From positions 310,001 to 374,000 of the forward strand of contig NZ_VDCZ01000002.1 of assembly GCF_006491645.1 (NCBI RefSeq): 64,000 nt of DNA, given 5' to 3'. The position numbers and the translations under genes were made by a program. This stretch comes from Flavobacterium profundi (GTDB lineage Bacteria > Bacteroidota > Bacteroidia > Flavobacteriales > Flavobacteriaceae). Below are positions 8,958-18,387 of the stretch, piece after piece; within the stretch, counting starts at the first letter, position 1, and every line of letters begins with the position of its first letter. Under the pieces are notes generated by a model, which saw only the letters and a program-made list of their open reading frames with translations, searched no databases and was not told where the DNA came from.

Positions 8958-9866
8958 ATGCCAAAAATTGTACTTTTCATCTTTACACTGTTTCCTTTTT
9001 TATTTGCTTATTCCCAACAGGATTCGCAATACACCCAATACATGTATAATACACTACAAATTAATCCTGCATATGCTGGAAGTAGAGATATTATGAGTGT
9101 GTTTTTGTTGCATCGCAATCAGTGGTTGGGTTTGAATGGTGCTCCTGTAACCAGCAATTTTTCGATTCACACACCTTTAGGAGTTAGTAATTTTGGAGGA
9201 GGTTTATCTTTTACAAGAGATGAAATTGGTCCAACTGTAACCAACCTGATTAGTGCGAATCTTGCCTATTTTGTGCCACTTACTGATACCTATAAATTAG
9301 CTATAGGTTTAAATGCTTCAGCAAGTATATTTAATTTAGATGTAGGTAAACTTATGCTTTATCATCAAGAGGATCCTGAATTTCAAAATATAAAGACTAA
9401 ATTTTCTCCCAATTTAGGTGTTGGTCTTTATTTATTTTCAGAAAATACGTATGCAGGTATATCTGTTCCTAATTTTTGGGAAAGCTATCGATATGATGAT
9501 AATTCAGTATCCATTTTTAAACAAAAAATGCATTTTTACTTTTTAGCAGGTAAAGTGTTTCGTTTACATGAAAATTTAGATTTTAAACCAGCTGTATTAA
9601 CAAAAATAGTGGAAGGAGCTCCTTTGCAAGTAGATCTTACTGCTAATTTTTTAATTCAAGATAAACTAACTTTAGGAGTAGCTTATCGATGGGAAGCAGC
9701 CTTTAGTGGATTGGTTGGTTTTCAAATTTCCAAATCATGGTTTATAGGTTATGGATATGACTCCGAAACTACCCAACTTCGTAACTACAATTCAGGTTCG
9801 CATGAAATCTTTTTACGTTATGAATTTAATACGACATCCCGAATTACATCTCCTCGATTTTTTTAA
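8958..9866 (+). CDS. PorP/SprF-family outer-membrane protein
   Basis: 302 residues with a signal peptide ending near FAYSQ. The opening of the mature protein, QYTQYMYNTLQINPAYAGSR, is the family signature. The rest is a predicted beta-barrel with alternating aromatic strands, ending in an aromatic residue (RFF) as usual for outer-membrane barrels. SprF/PorP proteins accompany type IX secretion and help export or anchor giant adhesins such as SprB. It starts 12 nt before the OmpA-like gene, a pairing seen throughout Flavobacteriia. No adhesin gene lies upstream here; the neighbour is the divergent polyphosphate operon. Confidence 0.93.
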   Translation: MPKIVLFIFTLFPFLFAYSQQDSQYTQYMYNTLQINPAYAGSRDIMSVFLLHRNQWLGLNGAPVTSNFSIHTPLGVSNFGGGLSFTRDEIGPTVTNLISANLAYFVPLTDTYKLAIGLNASASIFNLDVGKLMLYHQEDPEFQNIKTKFSPNLGVGLYLFSENTYAGISVPNFWESYRYDDNSVSIFKQKMHFYFLAGKVFRLHENLDFKPAVLTKIVEGAPLQVDLTANFLIQDKLTLGVAYRWEAAFSGLVGFQISKSWFIGYGYDSETTQLRNYNSGSHEIFLRYEFNTTSRITSPRFF

Positions 9867-9878
9867 TAGTAAACCAAT

Positions 9879-11783
9879 ATGAAAAAAATATTTCTTCTTC
9901 TCACTTCCTTTTTTTGCCTCTACACCGTGGCACAAAGAAGTGCTATAGCTATTGCAGATAAGAAATATGAAAAATATGCCTATATTGATGCTATAAAAAT
10001 CTATGAAAAAGTAGTCGAAAAAGGGTATAAGTCACCAGATTTAATTAAAAAAATTGGCAATGCTTACTATTTTAATGGGAATCTACAAAAAGCAGCTCTT
10101 TGGTACAAAACCCTATTTGATGAACCACAAAGCCAAATAGAACCTGAATACTATTATCGATATGCGCAAACTTTAAAAAGAGTTGAAAATTATAAAGAAG
10201 CTTCCTATTATTTACAACTATATAATGAAAAAATTGGAACAAATGTCACCGATTCCCTATTTAATTTTAATAGTATTGCAACGCATAAAAATTCCTTCAT
10301 TGTTGAAAGCACCAATTTAAATACACCTTATTACGATTTTGGTCCTACTTATTATAAAGAGGATATTGTATTTGCCTCTTCTCGATCCGATTTAGTTTTG
10401 GTAAAAAAAACGCATCAATGGACCAAACAAAATTTCACCGATTTATATAAAGCTTCCAAACAAAATGATACACTTTTTTCACAACCCATAAATTTTGCAT
10501 CCCCTATAAATAGTCCATTCAATGAGTCAACAGCTGTGTTTACCAAAGATGGAAAAACCATGTATTTCACTAGAAATAATTATTTGGAAGGTAAAAAAGG
10601 AAGAGATAAAGGCAAGAATAATGAAAATACAACGTTACTCAAAATTTATAAAGCAAGTCTTAGTAATGGAATTTGGACCAATATAAAAGAACTTCCATTT
10701 AATAGTGATCATTTCAACACTGCACATCCTGCTTTAAGCGTTGATGAAAAAACACTTTATTTTGCATCGGATCGACCTGGAACTTTAGGAGGAGCTGATA
10801 TTTTTAAAGTAGCAATAAAAGATAACAATCAGTATGGAAAAGTAGAGCATTTAGGAAACATAATTAATACGGTTGGAAGAGAATCTTTCCCTTATATAGC
10901 ACCAAATGGAAATCTTTATTTTGCTTCAGACGGTCATCTTGGTTATGGCGGTTTGGATATTTTTGAATCGAACTATGAAAATAGTGCTTTTCAAAAACCG
11001 ATTAATATGGGAAAACCAATAAATAGTGTTTCAGATGATTTTGGATTTATTACAAAAGATTTAAAAACAGGTTATTTCACTTCAAATAGAACAGCAGGTT
11101 TAGGTTATGATGATATTTACGAATTCAGGCCTTGTCAAGTTACTTTTAATCTACAAATAACGGATTCAAAAACGCAAGAAACGATTTTAAACCCTAAGAT
11201 TACATTGCTAGATGAAGAGGGAAATCTAATTCATACTGAAGTTACTTACAAAGAAGGTTTTTATTGGATAGAAATGGAATGCCAAAAAAAATATTTTTTA
11301 CGCACAGAACATCCCGAATATGAAACGGTTGAACAACCTATTGAACCATTAAACACATCTATTTCAAAGGAAATTCAATTGCAGCGAACCATTTTTCCTT
11401 TTGAAATTGGTACCGATTTAGCCAAAGTTTTTGATATTAGTATTATTTATTTTGATTTGGATAAATCCAATATTAGACCTGATGCTGCGAGAGATATTCA
11501 GAAAGTGATTGAAGTAATGAAAGAATATCCTAAAATGCATGTGGCTATCCGTTCCCATACCGATAGTAGACAAACTCATAAATACAATGAAGGACTTTCA
11601 GACCGTAGAGCTAAATCTACATTTGCCTTTATGGTTGCAAATGGAATTGAAGCAGAACGATTAACTGCACAAGGCTTTGGGGAAGTAGAACTAGTAAACG
11701 AATGTGCTGATGGCGTGTATTGTAGTGAAGAAGATCATCAAAAAAATCGTAGAAGTGAATTTATTGTTACTAAAGTGGAGTAA
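9879..11783 (+). CDS. OmpA-family protein with TPR, PD40-type and peptidoglycan-binding domains
   Basis: 634 residues. A signal peptide ends near YTVAQ. TPR-like helices cover about 25-115. WD40-like PD40 repeats (about 150-415) show LYFASDRPGTLGGADIF and LYFASDGHLGYGGLDIF. A small carboxypeptidase-regulatory-like domain follows (about 425-500), then an OmpA/MotB domain (about 520-634) with IYFDLDKSNIRPDAARDI and NRRSEF. This architecture matches the PorE/OmpA partner of PorP/SprF, linking the T9SS complex to peptidoglycan. It is co-transcribed with the preceding barrel gene and is followed by a strong terminator. Confidence 0.92.
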   Translation: MKKIFLLLTSFFCLYTVAQRSAIAIADKKYEKYAYIDAIKIYEKVVEKGYKSPDLIKKIGNAYYFNGNLQKAALWYKTLFDEPQSQIEPEYYYRYAQTLKRVENYKEASYYLQLYNEKIGTNVTDSLFNFNSIATHKNSFIVESTNLNTPYYDFGPTYYKEDIVFASSRSDLVLVKKTHQWTKQNFTDLYKASKQNDTLFSQPINFASPINSPFNESTAVFTKDGKTMYFTRNNYLEGKKGRDKGKNNENTTLLKIYKASLSNGIWTNIKELPFNSDHFNTAHPALSVDEKTLYFASDRPGTLGGADIFKVAIKDNNQYGKVEHLGNIINTVGRESFPYIAPNGNLYFASDGHLGYGGLDIFESNYENSAFQKPINMGKPINSVSDDFGFITKDLKTGYFTSNRTAGLGYDDIYEFRPCQVTFNLQITDSKTQETILNPKITLLDEEGNLIHTEVTYKEGFYWIEMECQKKYFLRTEHPEYETVEQPIEPLNTSISKEIQLQRTIFPFEIGTDLAKVFDISIIYFDLDKSNIRPDAARDIQKVIEVMKEYPKMHVAIRSHTDSRQTHKYNEGLSDRRAKSTFAFMVANGIEAERLTAQGFGEVELVNECADGVYCSEEDHQKNRRSEFIVTKVE

Positions 11784-11811
11784 TTCATTTTACTTCGGAA
11801 AAGACAAAGAA

Positions 11812-11847
11812 AAAAGGCATTACGTTGGCGGTAGTAATGCCTTTTTA
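11812..11847 (+). terminator. Rho-independent terminator after the PorP-OmpA pair
   Basis: A 13-bp perfect stem (AAAAAGGCATTAC paired with its complement) with a 10-nt loop and a T run, 28 nt after the OmpA-like stop codon. Confidence 0.85.
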
Positions 11848-11953
11848 ACAAACAAATAAACAAACATGAAAAATTTATATATTATAAATACTTTTTTCTT
11901 ATTTTAAAAATTTATACGATTCAGGGCAAAAAGGTATAAATCGATTTTTTAAT

Positions 11954-11985
11954 CTTGTAAATATCTCTTCTTACATATTTACAAG
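11954..11985. repeat. Perfect 11-bp inverted repeat in the OmpA-pdxH gap
   Basis: CTTGTAAATAT at 11954-11964 and its exact complement at 11975-11985 are separated by 10 nt. The site lies between two convergent genes and has no T run on either side, so it is not an obvious terminator. The rest of the gap (11848-12068) shows only a 13-codon ATG frame starting at 11864 (MKNLYIINTFFLF) and AT-rich DNA. Confidence 0.5.
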
Positions 11986-12068
11986 ACAAAGATATAACAA
12001 AATCGCTTAACTGCAAATAAAATCGATGAAGTACACTAAATTTTAACATATTTAACGCAATTTAGTAT

Positions 12069-12713
12069 TTATGGGGATAATCTATCAATCTTCCAGTAGT
12101 ATTTTTCTGACAATTTATATCGTATTCTATCGTGTAAACGATTGGGCCTTCCTTGCCAAAATTCTACTTCGACTGGTCGAACTAAAAAACCACCCCAAAA
12201 TTCCGGACGAGGCACTTCTTTATTTTCAAATTCTTGCTCTAAACTTTTCAACTTATTTTCCAGATAAGTCTTATCGGGAATAATCTCACTTTGATGAGAG
12301 ACTAAAGCTCCTAATTGACTACCTACAGGTCTTGACGCAAAGTAATTATCAGAATTCTGAGAAGTTGTTTTCTCAGCAATTCCTTTTATAATAACCTGGC
12401 GTTCCATAGAATGCCAGAAAAAAGACAAACAAACATTCGGATTTGTGAGTATGGCCTTTCCCTTTTCTGATTCATAGTTGGTATAAAAAATAAAACCTTC
12501 TTCATTGAACTTTTTCAACAAAACTACTCTACTTTTAGGAAAACCATCTAAGCCTAACGTAGCAACTGTCATGGCGTTCACTTCATCTACTCCACCAAAA
12601 TCTTCTACTTCATGAAACCATCTATTAAAAAGATTAATAGGATCTTCTGGTAGGTTTGTTTCTAAAAGTTCGCTTTTTTCGTAAGATTTTCTATAGTTAC
12701 TTAAATCTGACAT
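12069..12713 (-). CDS. pdxH: Pyridoxamine 5'-phosphate oxidase
   Basis: 214 residues, normal length. This FMN enzyme oxidises PNP or PMP to pyridoxal phosphate. Visible motifs are the substrate/FMN segment AMTVATLGLDGFPKSRVVLLK (split by about residue 50), FYTNYESEKGKAI, the strand FFWHSMERQVIIKG, ASRPVGSQLGALVSHQS, and the C-terminal signature EFWQGRPNRLHDRIRY. It is a single gene convergent with the OmpA-like gene. A TACCTTTG box lies 18 nt upstream of the ATG (complement of 12732-12739), without a clear -33 element. Confidence 0.96.
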   Translation of the reverse strand: MSDLSNYRKSYEKSELLETNLPEDPINLFNRWFHEVEDFGGVDEVNAMTVATLGLDGFPKSRVVLLKKFNEEGFIFYTNYESEKGKAILTNPNVCLSFFWHSMERQVIIKGIAEKTTSQNSDNYFASRPVGSQLGALVSHQSEIIPDKTYLENKLKSLEQEFENKEVPRPEFWGGFLVRPVEVEFWQGRPNRLHDRIRYKLSEKYYWKIDRLSP

Positions 12714-12786
12714 GATTATAAAATTAGACTACAAAGGTAGTAATAAGCTAAGAATTGAATGCGTTAACAAGTACTAAAAAAGTGAT

Positions 12787-12920
12787 AATTTAGCCCTGAT
12801 GGCAGTGAAAATCCTTTTTTTAGATGTCTAATTTAAAATTTGTTCGGACAAAAGTAGGTCTAACAATCTAAAAAAAGATTGCAACGAACAGCAGGAATTG
12901 CGTAGCCAAGAAAGCACTCA
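12787..12920 (+). other. Structured intergenic element, possible flavobacterial RNA motif
   Basis: Between pdxH and rnz (12714-12998) no gene is present, but the sequence is organised. An arm at 12810-12825 pairs with 12866-12880 through a 7-T/7-A core with one bulged C, enclosing a small hairpin TTTGT-TCGG-ACAAA (12839-12852). The flanks TAGCCCTGATGGCAGTGAAAATCC and GATTGCAACGAACAGCAGG resemble, from memory, a motif that recurs between genes of many Flavobacterium genomes. I cannot verify this or assign strand with certainty. Confidence 0.4.
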
Positions 12921-12998
12921 ATTAGCGCTACTAAAAATTATTTCTTTTTCTTGGTAAAAAAGTTAAACAAGAATCTAATAATTTTGGTAAAATACGTT

Positions 12999-13904
12999 TC
13001 AGAGTTCGATTTCTTTTCCATCATCTCCTAAAATTACGTTATTAAAAATAGTTTGAGCCTCTTCTTTGAATAATTCTATATTTCCATATCTAGTGGAATA
13101 ATGTCCCATAATTAAGGTTTTAACTCTAGCTTTTTGAGCTATAGTTGCGGCTTGTTTTGCCGTTGTATGCATTGTTTTTTCAGCTAAATGTGCTTCACTT
13201 TCTAAAAAAGTAGATTCATGATACAAAGCATCTACTTCATTTATAATGGGAAGAATATCTTCGTTGTAAACGGTATCACTACAAAAGGCATACCTTTTTT
13301 CTGGATCTGGGTCGAAAGTTAACTCTTTATTTGGGATAATCGTATCATCTTCTAAAGTGATAGCACCACCAAATTTAATCTTTTGATAATAACACGTATC
13401 AATTTTATACTTTTCTACGGCTTCAATATTCAGTTTACGTTGTTTATTTTTTTCTTGAAATAAATAACCATTGGTGTAAATTCGGTGTTTCAATGGAATG
13501 GTTTTAACCACCACTTTTTCATCTTCAAAAATAATTTCACTTTCGGTTCCTTCTAATTCGTGAAAAAAAAGTTGGTAACCTGTGTACGAACCTGAAGCTC
13601 TTAATTGCATTAAAATTAATTCTTTAATTCCTTTCGGTCCATATACATGCAAGTCATTTTCTCTGTTAAGAAGCATAAAAGTAGAAATTAAACCTACTAA
13701 ACCGTAAAAATGATCCCCATGTAAGTGAGAAATAAAAATATGATTGATTCTAGAGAACTTAATTTTATGTTTTCGTAATTGTACTTGTGTTCCTTCTCCA
13801 CAATCAATTAAAAACATTTGATTTTTTATTTCTAATACTTGTGCAGTGGGATTAGTAATCGTTCGGGGCGTGGCTGCATAACAACCTAATATGGTTAGTT
13901 TCAA
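12999..13904 (-). CDS. rnz: Ribonuclease Z
   Basis: 301 residues, the short RNase Z form. This metallo-beta-lactamase-fold endonuclease matures tRNA 3' ends. The zinc motif HLHGDH is at residues 60-65, other ligands lie in FCSDTVY and in IMGHYSTRY near the C-terminus, and the HxxxT-type segment MHTTAKQAA is present. It starts with MKLTILGCYAATP. It is the last gene of a tight minus-strand group (gaps of 4 and 9 nt) after two small genes. Confidence 0.96.
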   Translation of the reverse strand: MKLTILGCYAATPRTITNPTAQVLEIKNQMFLIDCGEGTQVQLRKHKIKFSRINHIFISHLHGDHFYGLVGLISTFMLLNRENDLHVYGPKGIKELILMQLRASGSYTGYQLFFHELEGTESEIIFEDEKVVVKTIPLKHRIYTNGYLFQEKNKQRKLNIEAVEKYKIDTCYYQKIKFGGAITLEDDTIIPNKELTFDPDPEKRYAFCSDTVYNEDILPIINEVDALYHESTFLESEAHLAEKTMHTTAKQAATIAQKARVKTLIMGHYSTRYGNIELFKEEAQTIFNNVILGDDGKEIEL

Positions 13905-13913
13905 ATTGACAAT

Positions 13914-14117
13914 TTAAGTTGGAGCATTATCTTTCTTACTATTTTTTAAGGACATAAACATGCTCACAATTAATAGTACATTAGCAATAATAGCTAAGTA
14001 TTTAATTTCTCCTTCCGAAATAGAAAGATAAATATTGATTGCAAGTAGAACTAAAGCGGCAATAGCTACTCTTATTCTTACTCTATTGATTCCTGTATTT
14101 TTTTTATAAAAATCCAT
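13914..14117 (-). CDS. Small two-helix membrane protein
   Basis: 67 residues. Two hydrophobic segments (about 16-32 and 38-55) with a short polar connection containing SEGEIK, and a basic/polar tail KNSKKDNAPT. It lies 4 nt after the STAS-like gene and 9 nt before rnz, so it is surely in the same transcript. I do not recognise a family. The conserved position beside rnz is the only hint. Confidence 0.6.
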   Translation of the reverse strand: MDFYKKNTGINRVRIRVAIAALVLLAINIYLSISEGEIKYLAIIANVLLIVSMFMSLKNSKKDNAPT

Positions 14118-14121
14118 TTTT

Positions 14122-14454
14122 TTAAAAGCCTAAATCACGTTCAATTTCTTCCATTTCTATAATATCATGTGCTTCCAATAGAGAAGGAACGACAGTTATA
14201 TCATCAGGCAATTCATTAAATTCAACTACATCACTAACAATTACAAAAGATTTTTTGGCTTTTTGATGTTGTTTAGCCAATTTTTTAAAGTTAATAATAT
14301 CGGAGATAGTAACTTTTTTATCTTGAGTAACATCTAAGATAAGATTTTGATCTTTGTAAGAAGCATATTGATTGGAAACATTATCAATAAAAGCTAATAT
14401 ATCACCTTTTGTTTCTTTCAATATGGTCGTATGTCCTTTTTTATCTACTTTCAT
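14122..14454 (-). CDS. Small STAS-like protein beside rnz
   Basis: 110 residues, soluble. The pattern of a strand with an acidic turn (NLILDVTQDK), an amphipathic helix (SDIINFKKLAKQHQKAKK), a strand (SFVIVSD) and a final helix with EAHDIIEMEEIERD resembles the STAS fold of anti-sigma-factor antagonists. I see no clear phosphorylatable Ser in the DxS motif, so the similarity may be fold-level only. It is first in the run to rnz. In databases such proteins are sometimes mislabelled as ribonuclease Z because of the neighbourhood; nothing catalytic is present here. Confidence 0.6.
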   Translation of the reverse strand: MKVDKKGHTTILKETKGDILAFIDNVSNQYASYKDQNLILDVTQDKKVTISDIINFKKLAKQHQKAKKSFVIVSDVVEFNELPDDITVVPSLLEAHDIIEMEEIERDLGF

Positions 14455-14539
14455 GATATAAATTATATCGTTTAATGACTTTATTTAAATTTGTAACTAA
14501 AATACTTGTTTTTTTTAAAAATGGCAAAAAACAAATGCT

Positions 14540-15469
14540 TTATTGTTTGATTTTACTTGCCAATAAATAAATGACAGCCATTCGTATAGCTACACCGTTT
14601 TCTACCTGATTTAAAATAACAGATTGTTGAGAATCTGCCACATCAGACGTTACTTCTACTCCTCTATTAATCGGGCCAGGATGCATAATTACAATTTCTT
14701 TATCTAAAGAATCTAAAAACTCTTTGGTAACACCATATTGCTGTGCATATTCTCTAGTAGAAGGGAAATAATTAACATCTAAACGTTCGTTTTGAACGCG
14801 AAGCATATTGGCTACATCTGCCCACTCTAAAGCTTTACGAAGATTCGGTTCTACTTTTACACCTAAAGTTTCAATATATTTTGGGAGCAAGGTTTTTGGT
14901 CCACATACTTTGACTTCTGCACCTTGCAATTGTAAAGCAAAAATATTTGATAAGGCAACTCTAGAGTGGAGAATGTCCCCCACAATTACAATTTTTTTGC
15001 CCGCAACATCACCCAGTCTTTCTCTAATAGTATAACTATCTAATAATGCTTGTGTAGGATGTTCATGTGCACCATCACCAGCATTTACAATACTTGCATT
15101 TACATTTTGTGATAAAAAATGAGCTGCACCTGGGCTGCTATGACGCATGACCACCATGTCAACTTTCATAGATAAGATGTTATTAACCGTATCGATGAGT
15201 GTTTCTCCTTTTTTAACAGAGGATTGTGCTGCTGAGAAGCTTATTACATCAGCCGAAAGTCTCTTTTGAGCGAGTTCAAAAGACAACTTGGTACGTGTAC
15301 TATTTTCAAAGAAAATATTAGCAATAGTAATATCTCTTAAGGAAGGCACTTTTTTAATAGGACGATTAATGACTTCTTTAAAGTGATCTGCAGTTTCAAA
15401 AATTAAATCAATATCATTTTTATTAATGTGCTTAATTCCAATTAAATGATTTACTGATAATTCTTTCAT
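14540..15469 (-). CDS. pyrB: Aspartate carbamoyltransferase, catalytic chain
   Basis: 309 residues. Commits carbamoyl phosphate and aspartate to pyrimidine synthesis. The carbamoyl-phosphate loop is FENSTRTKLSFELA, with S57-T58-R59-T60. HPTQALLD and the late MHPGPINRGVEV are the other family signatures. No pyrI regulatory subunit is nearby. It begins 25 nt after pyrR, which indicates a pyrR-pyrB operon under UMP-responsive control. Confidence 0.97.
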   Translation of the reverse strand: MKELSVNHLIGIKHINKNDIDLIFETADHFKEVINRPIKKVPSLRDITIANIFFENSTRTKLSFELAQKRLSADVISFSAAQSSVKKGETLIDTVNNILSMKVDMVVMRHSSPGAAHFLSQNVNASIVNAGDGAHEHPTQALLDSYTIRERLGDVAGKKIVIVGDILHSRVALSNIFALQLQGAEVKVCGPKTLLPKYIETLGVKVEPNLRKALEWADVANMLRVQNERLDVNYFPSTREYAQQYGVTKEFLDSLDKEIVIMHPGPINRGVEVTSDVADSQQSVILNQVENGVAIRMAVIYLLASKIKQ

Positions 15470-15494
15470 TTAGGTTGTTGTGTTGTCGTTGTTG

Positions 15495-16037
15495 TTATTT
15501 TTTTTGTTCTAATAATACTAAATCTTCACCATCATTTTCTTTCCATTTTACTACCACTTTTTCATTATTTATGGCATCCACTTGTCTTCCTCTATAATCA
15601 GGTTGAATGGGTAAATGACGACTAAATCTTCTATCTATTAAGGTTAGTAATTCTATTTCTGAAGGTCTTCCAAAAGATTGAATAGCAGTTAGCGCAGCGC
15701 GAATACTTCTACCTGTATATAAAACATCGTCTATGAAAACTACTTTTTTGTCTTCTACGATACAATTAATTTCGGTTTTATTGGCTTCTAATGGTTTTTC
15801 TCCTCTTCTAAAATCGTCTCTAAAAAAAGTAATGTCTAAAAATCCTAACTGTACATTTTTAATACCGTATTCTTCTTTTAAAACGGTTGCTAATCGCTGG
15901 GCTAAAAATTTACCTCTTGGTTGAATTCCTATTAGAATGGTATTGGAAAAATCAAGATGATTTTCTATAAGTTGGCAAGCCAAACGATGTAATATGATAT
16001 TGACCTCTTTAGCAGTTAGCAATATTTTTTGACTCAT
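15495..16037 (-). CDS. pyrR: PyrR bifunctional regulator/uracil phosphoribosyltransferase
   Basis: 180 residues. The PRPP loop VVFIDDVLYTGRS (99-111) and the conserved GIQPRGKFLAQRLA (37-50) identify PyrR. In Gram-positive bacteria it binds pyr mRNA and responds to UMP; it also has UPRTase activity. It lies directly ahead of pyrB. I could not recognise a PyrR binding loop or an attenuator in the 120-nt gap upstream, so RNA control here is not shown. Confidence 0.95.
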   Translation of the reverse strand: MSQKILLTAKEVNIILHRLACQLIENHLDFSNTILIGIQPRGKFLAQRLATVLKEEYGIKNVQLGFLDITFFRDDFRRGEKPLEANKTEINCIVEDKKVVFIDDVLYTGRSIRAALTAIQSFGRPSEIELLTLIDRRFSRHLPIQPDYRGRQVDAINNEKVVVKWKENDGEDLVLLEQKK

Positions 16038-16157
16038 TGTGTTGTATTGTTTGGTGGGTAAATTTACAATAAAAATCTCAATTTTAATTTGGTAAAAAAA
16101 AGTTTTAAAAATGTAAATAAATTCGTATCTTTATAAGGCAATGTAACTCAGTAAATT

Positions 16158-16577
16158 ATGTATCGAATTATTTATCTAAGTTCTGCTACAACCAAATTTA
16201 CAAACGAAGAAATTCTAACCTTATTAAATGCTTCTAGAAAAAACAATGAAGCAAATGAAATTACGGGTTTACTTCTCTATTCAGATGGTAATTTTCTTCA
16301 GATTATTGAAGGCAAACAAAAAAAAATTAAAGCGTTGTATGCCAAAATAAATATGGATCAGAGACATCGTAATATTATTAAAGTCTTTGAAGGAAAAGTT
16401 TCACATCGCATTTATCCCAAATGGCATATGGGTTTTAACTCTATAGATAAAGAGTTTGAAAATCAAACTATTGGAACTGACAGCTATCAATCGATAAGTA
16501 GCGAAGATGATTTAATTGCTTCAACTTTTATAGCCACTTTTTTAAAATCCAATAAAGAAAAAATGAATATTAAATAA
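16158..16577 (+). CDS. BLUF-domain blue-light photoreceptor, stand-alone
   Basis: 139 residues, essentially only a BLUF domain (about 1-95) plus a short tail. The key FAD-site residues are visible: Y6 in RIIYLSS, N30, Q48 in FLQIIEG, and the semi-conserved W89 and M91 in KWHMGF. Blue light rearranges the Gln-Tyr hydrogen bonds. With no output domain, this short protein probably acts by binding a partner, which is not obvious from the neighbours. It is monocistronic and convergent with the ABC-F gene. Confidence 0.93.
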   Translation: MYRIIYLSSATTKFTNEEILTLLNASRKNNEANEITGLLLYSDGNFLQIIEGKQKKIKALYAKINMDQRHRNIIKVFEGKVSHRIYPKWHMGFNSIDKEFENQTIGTDSYQSISSEDDLIASTFIATFLKSNKEKMNIK

Positions 16578-16579
16578 AA

Positions 16580-16603
16580 AAATCCCGATTGCAATCGGGA
16601 TTT
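16580..16603. terminator. Bidirectional terminator between the BLUF and ABC-F genes
   Basis: A perfect 24-nt palindrome (AAATCCCGATT, central GC, then its complement) 2 nt after the BLUF stop and 5 nt from the ABC-F stop. A/T runs flank both sides, as expected for convergent genes. Confidence 0.75.
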
Positions 16604-16608
16604 ATCTT

Positions 16609-18315
<1,707 letters not shown>

Positions 18316-18387
18316 TTAACGCATCATTAACAAGACCTTTAACATGTAAAATTTATTTTTGTTCTCTAATAATTAGTAAATTAATAA

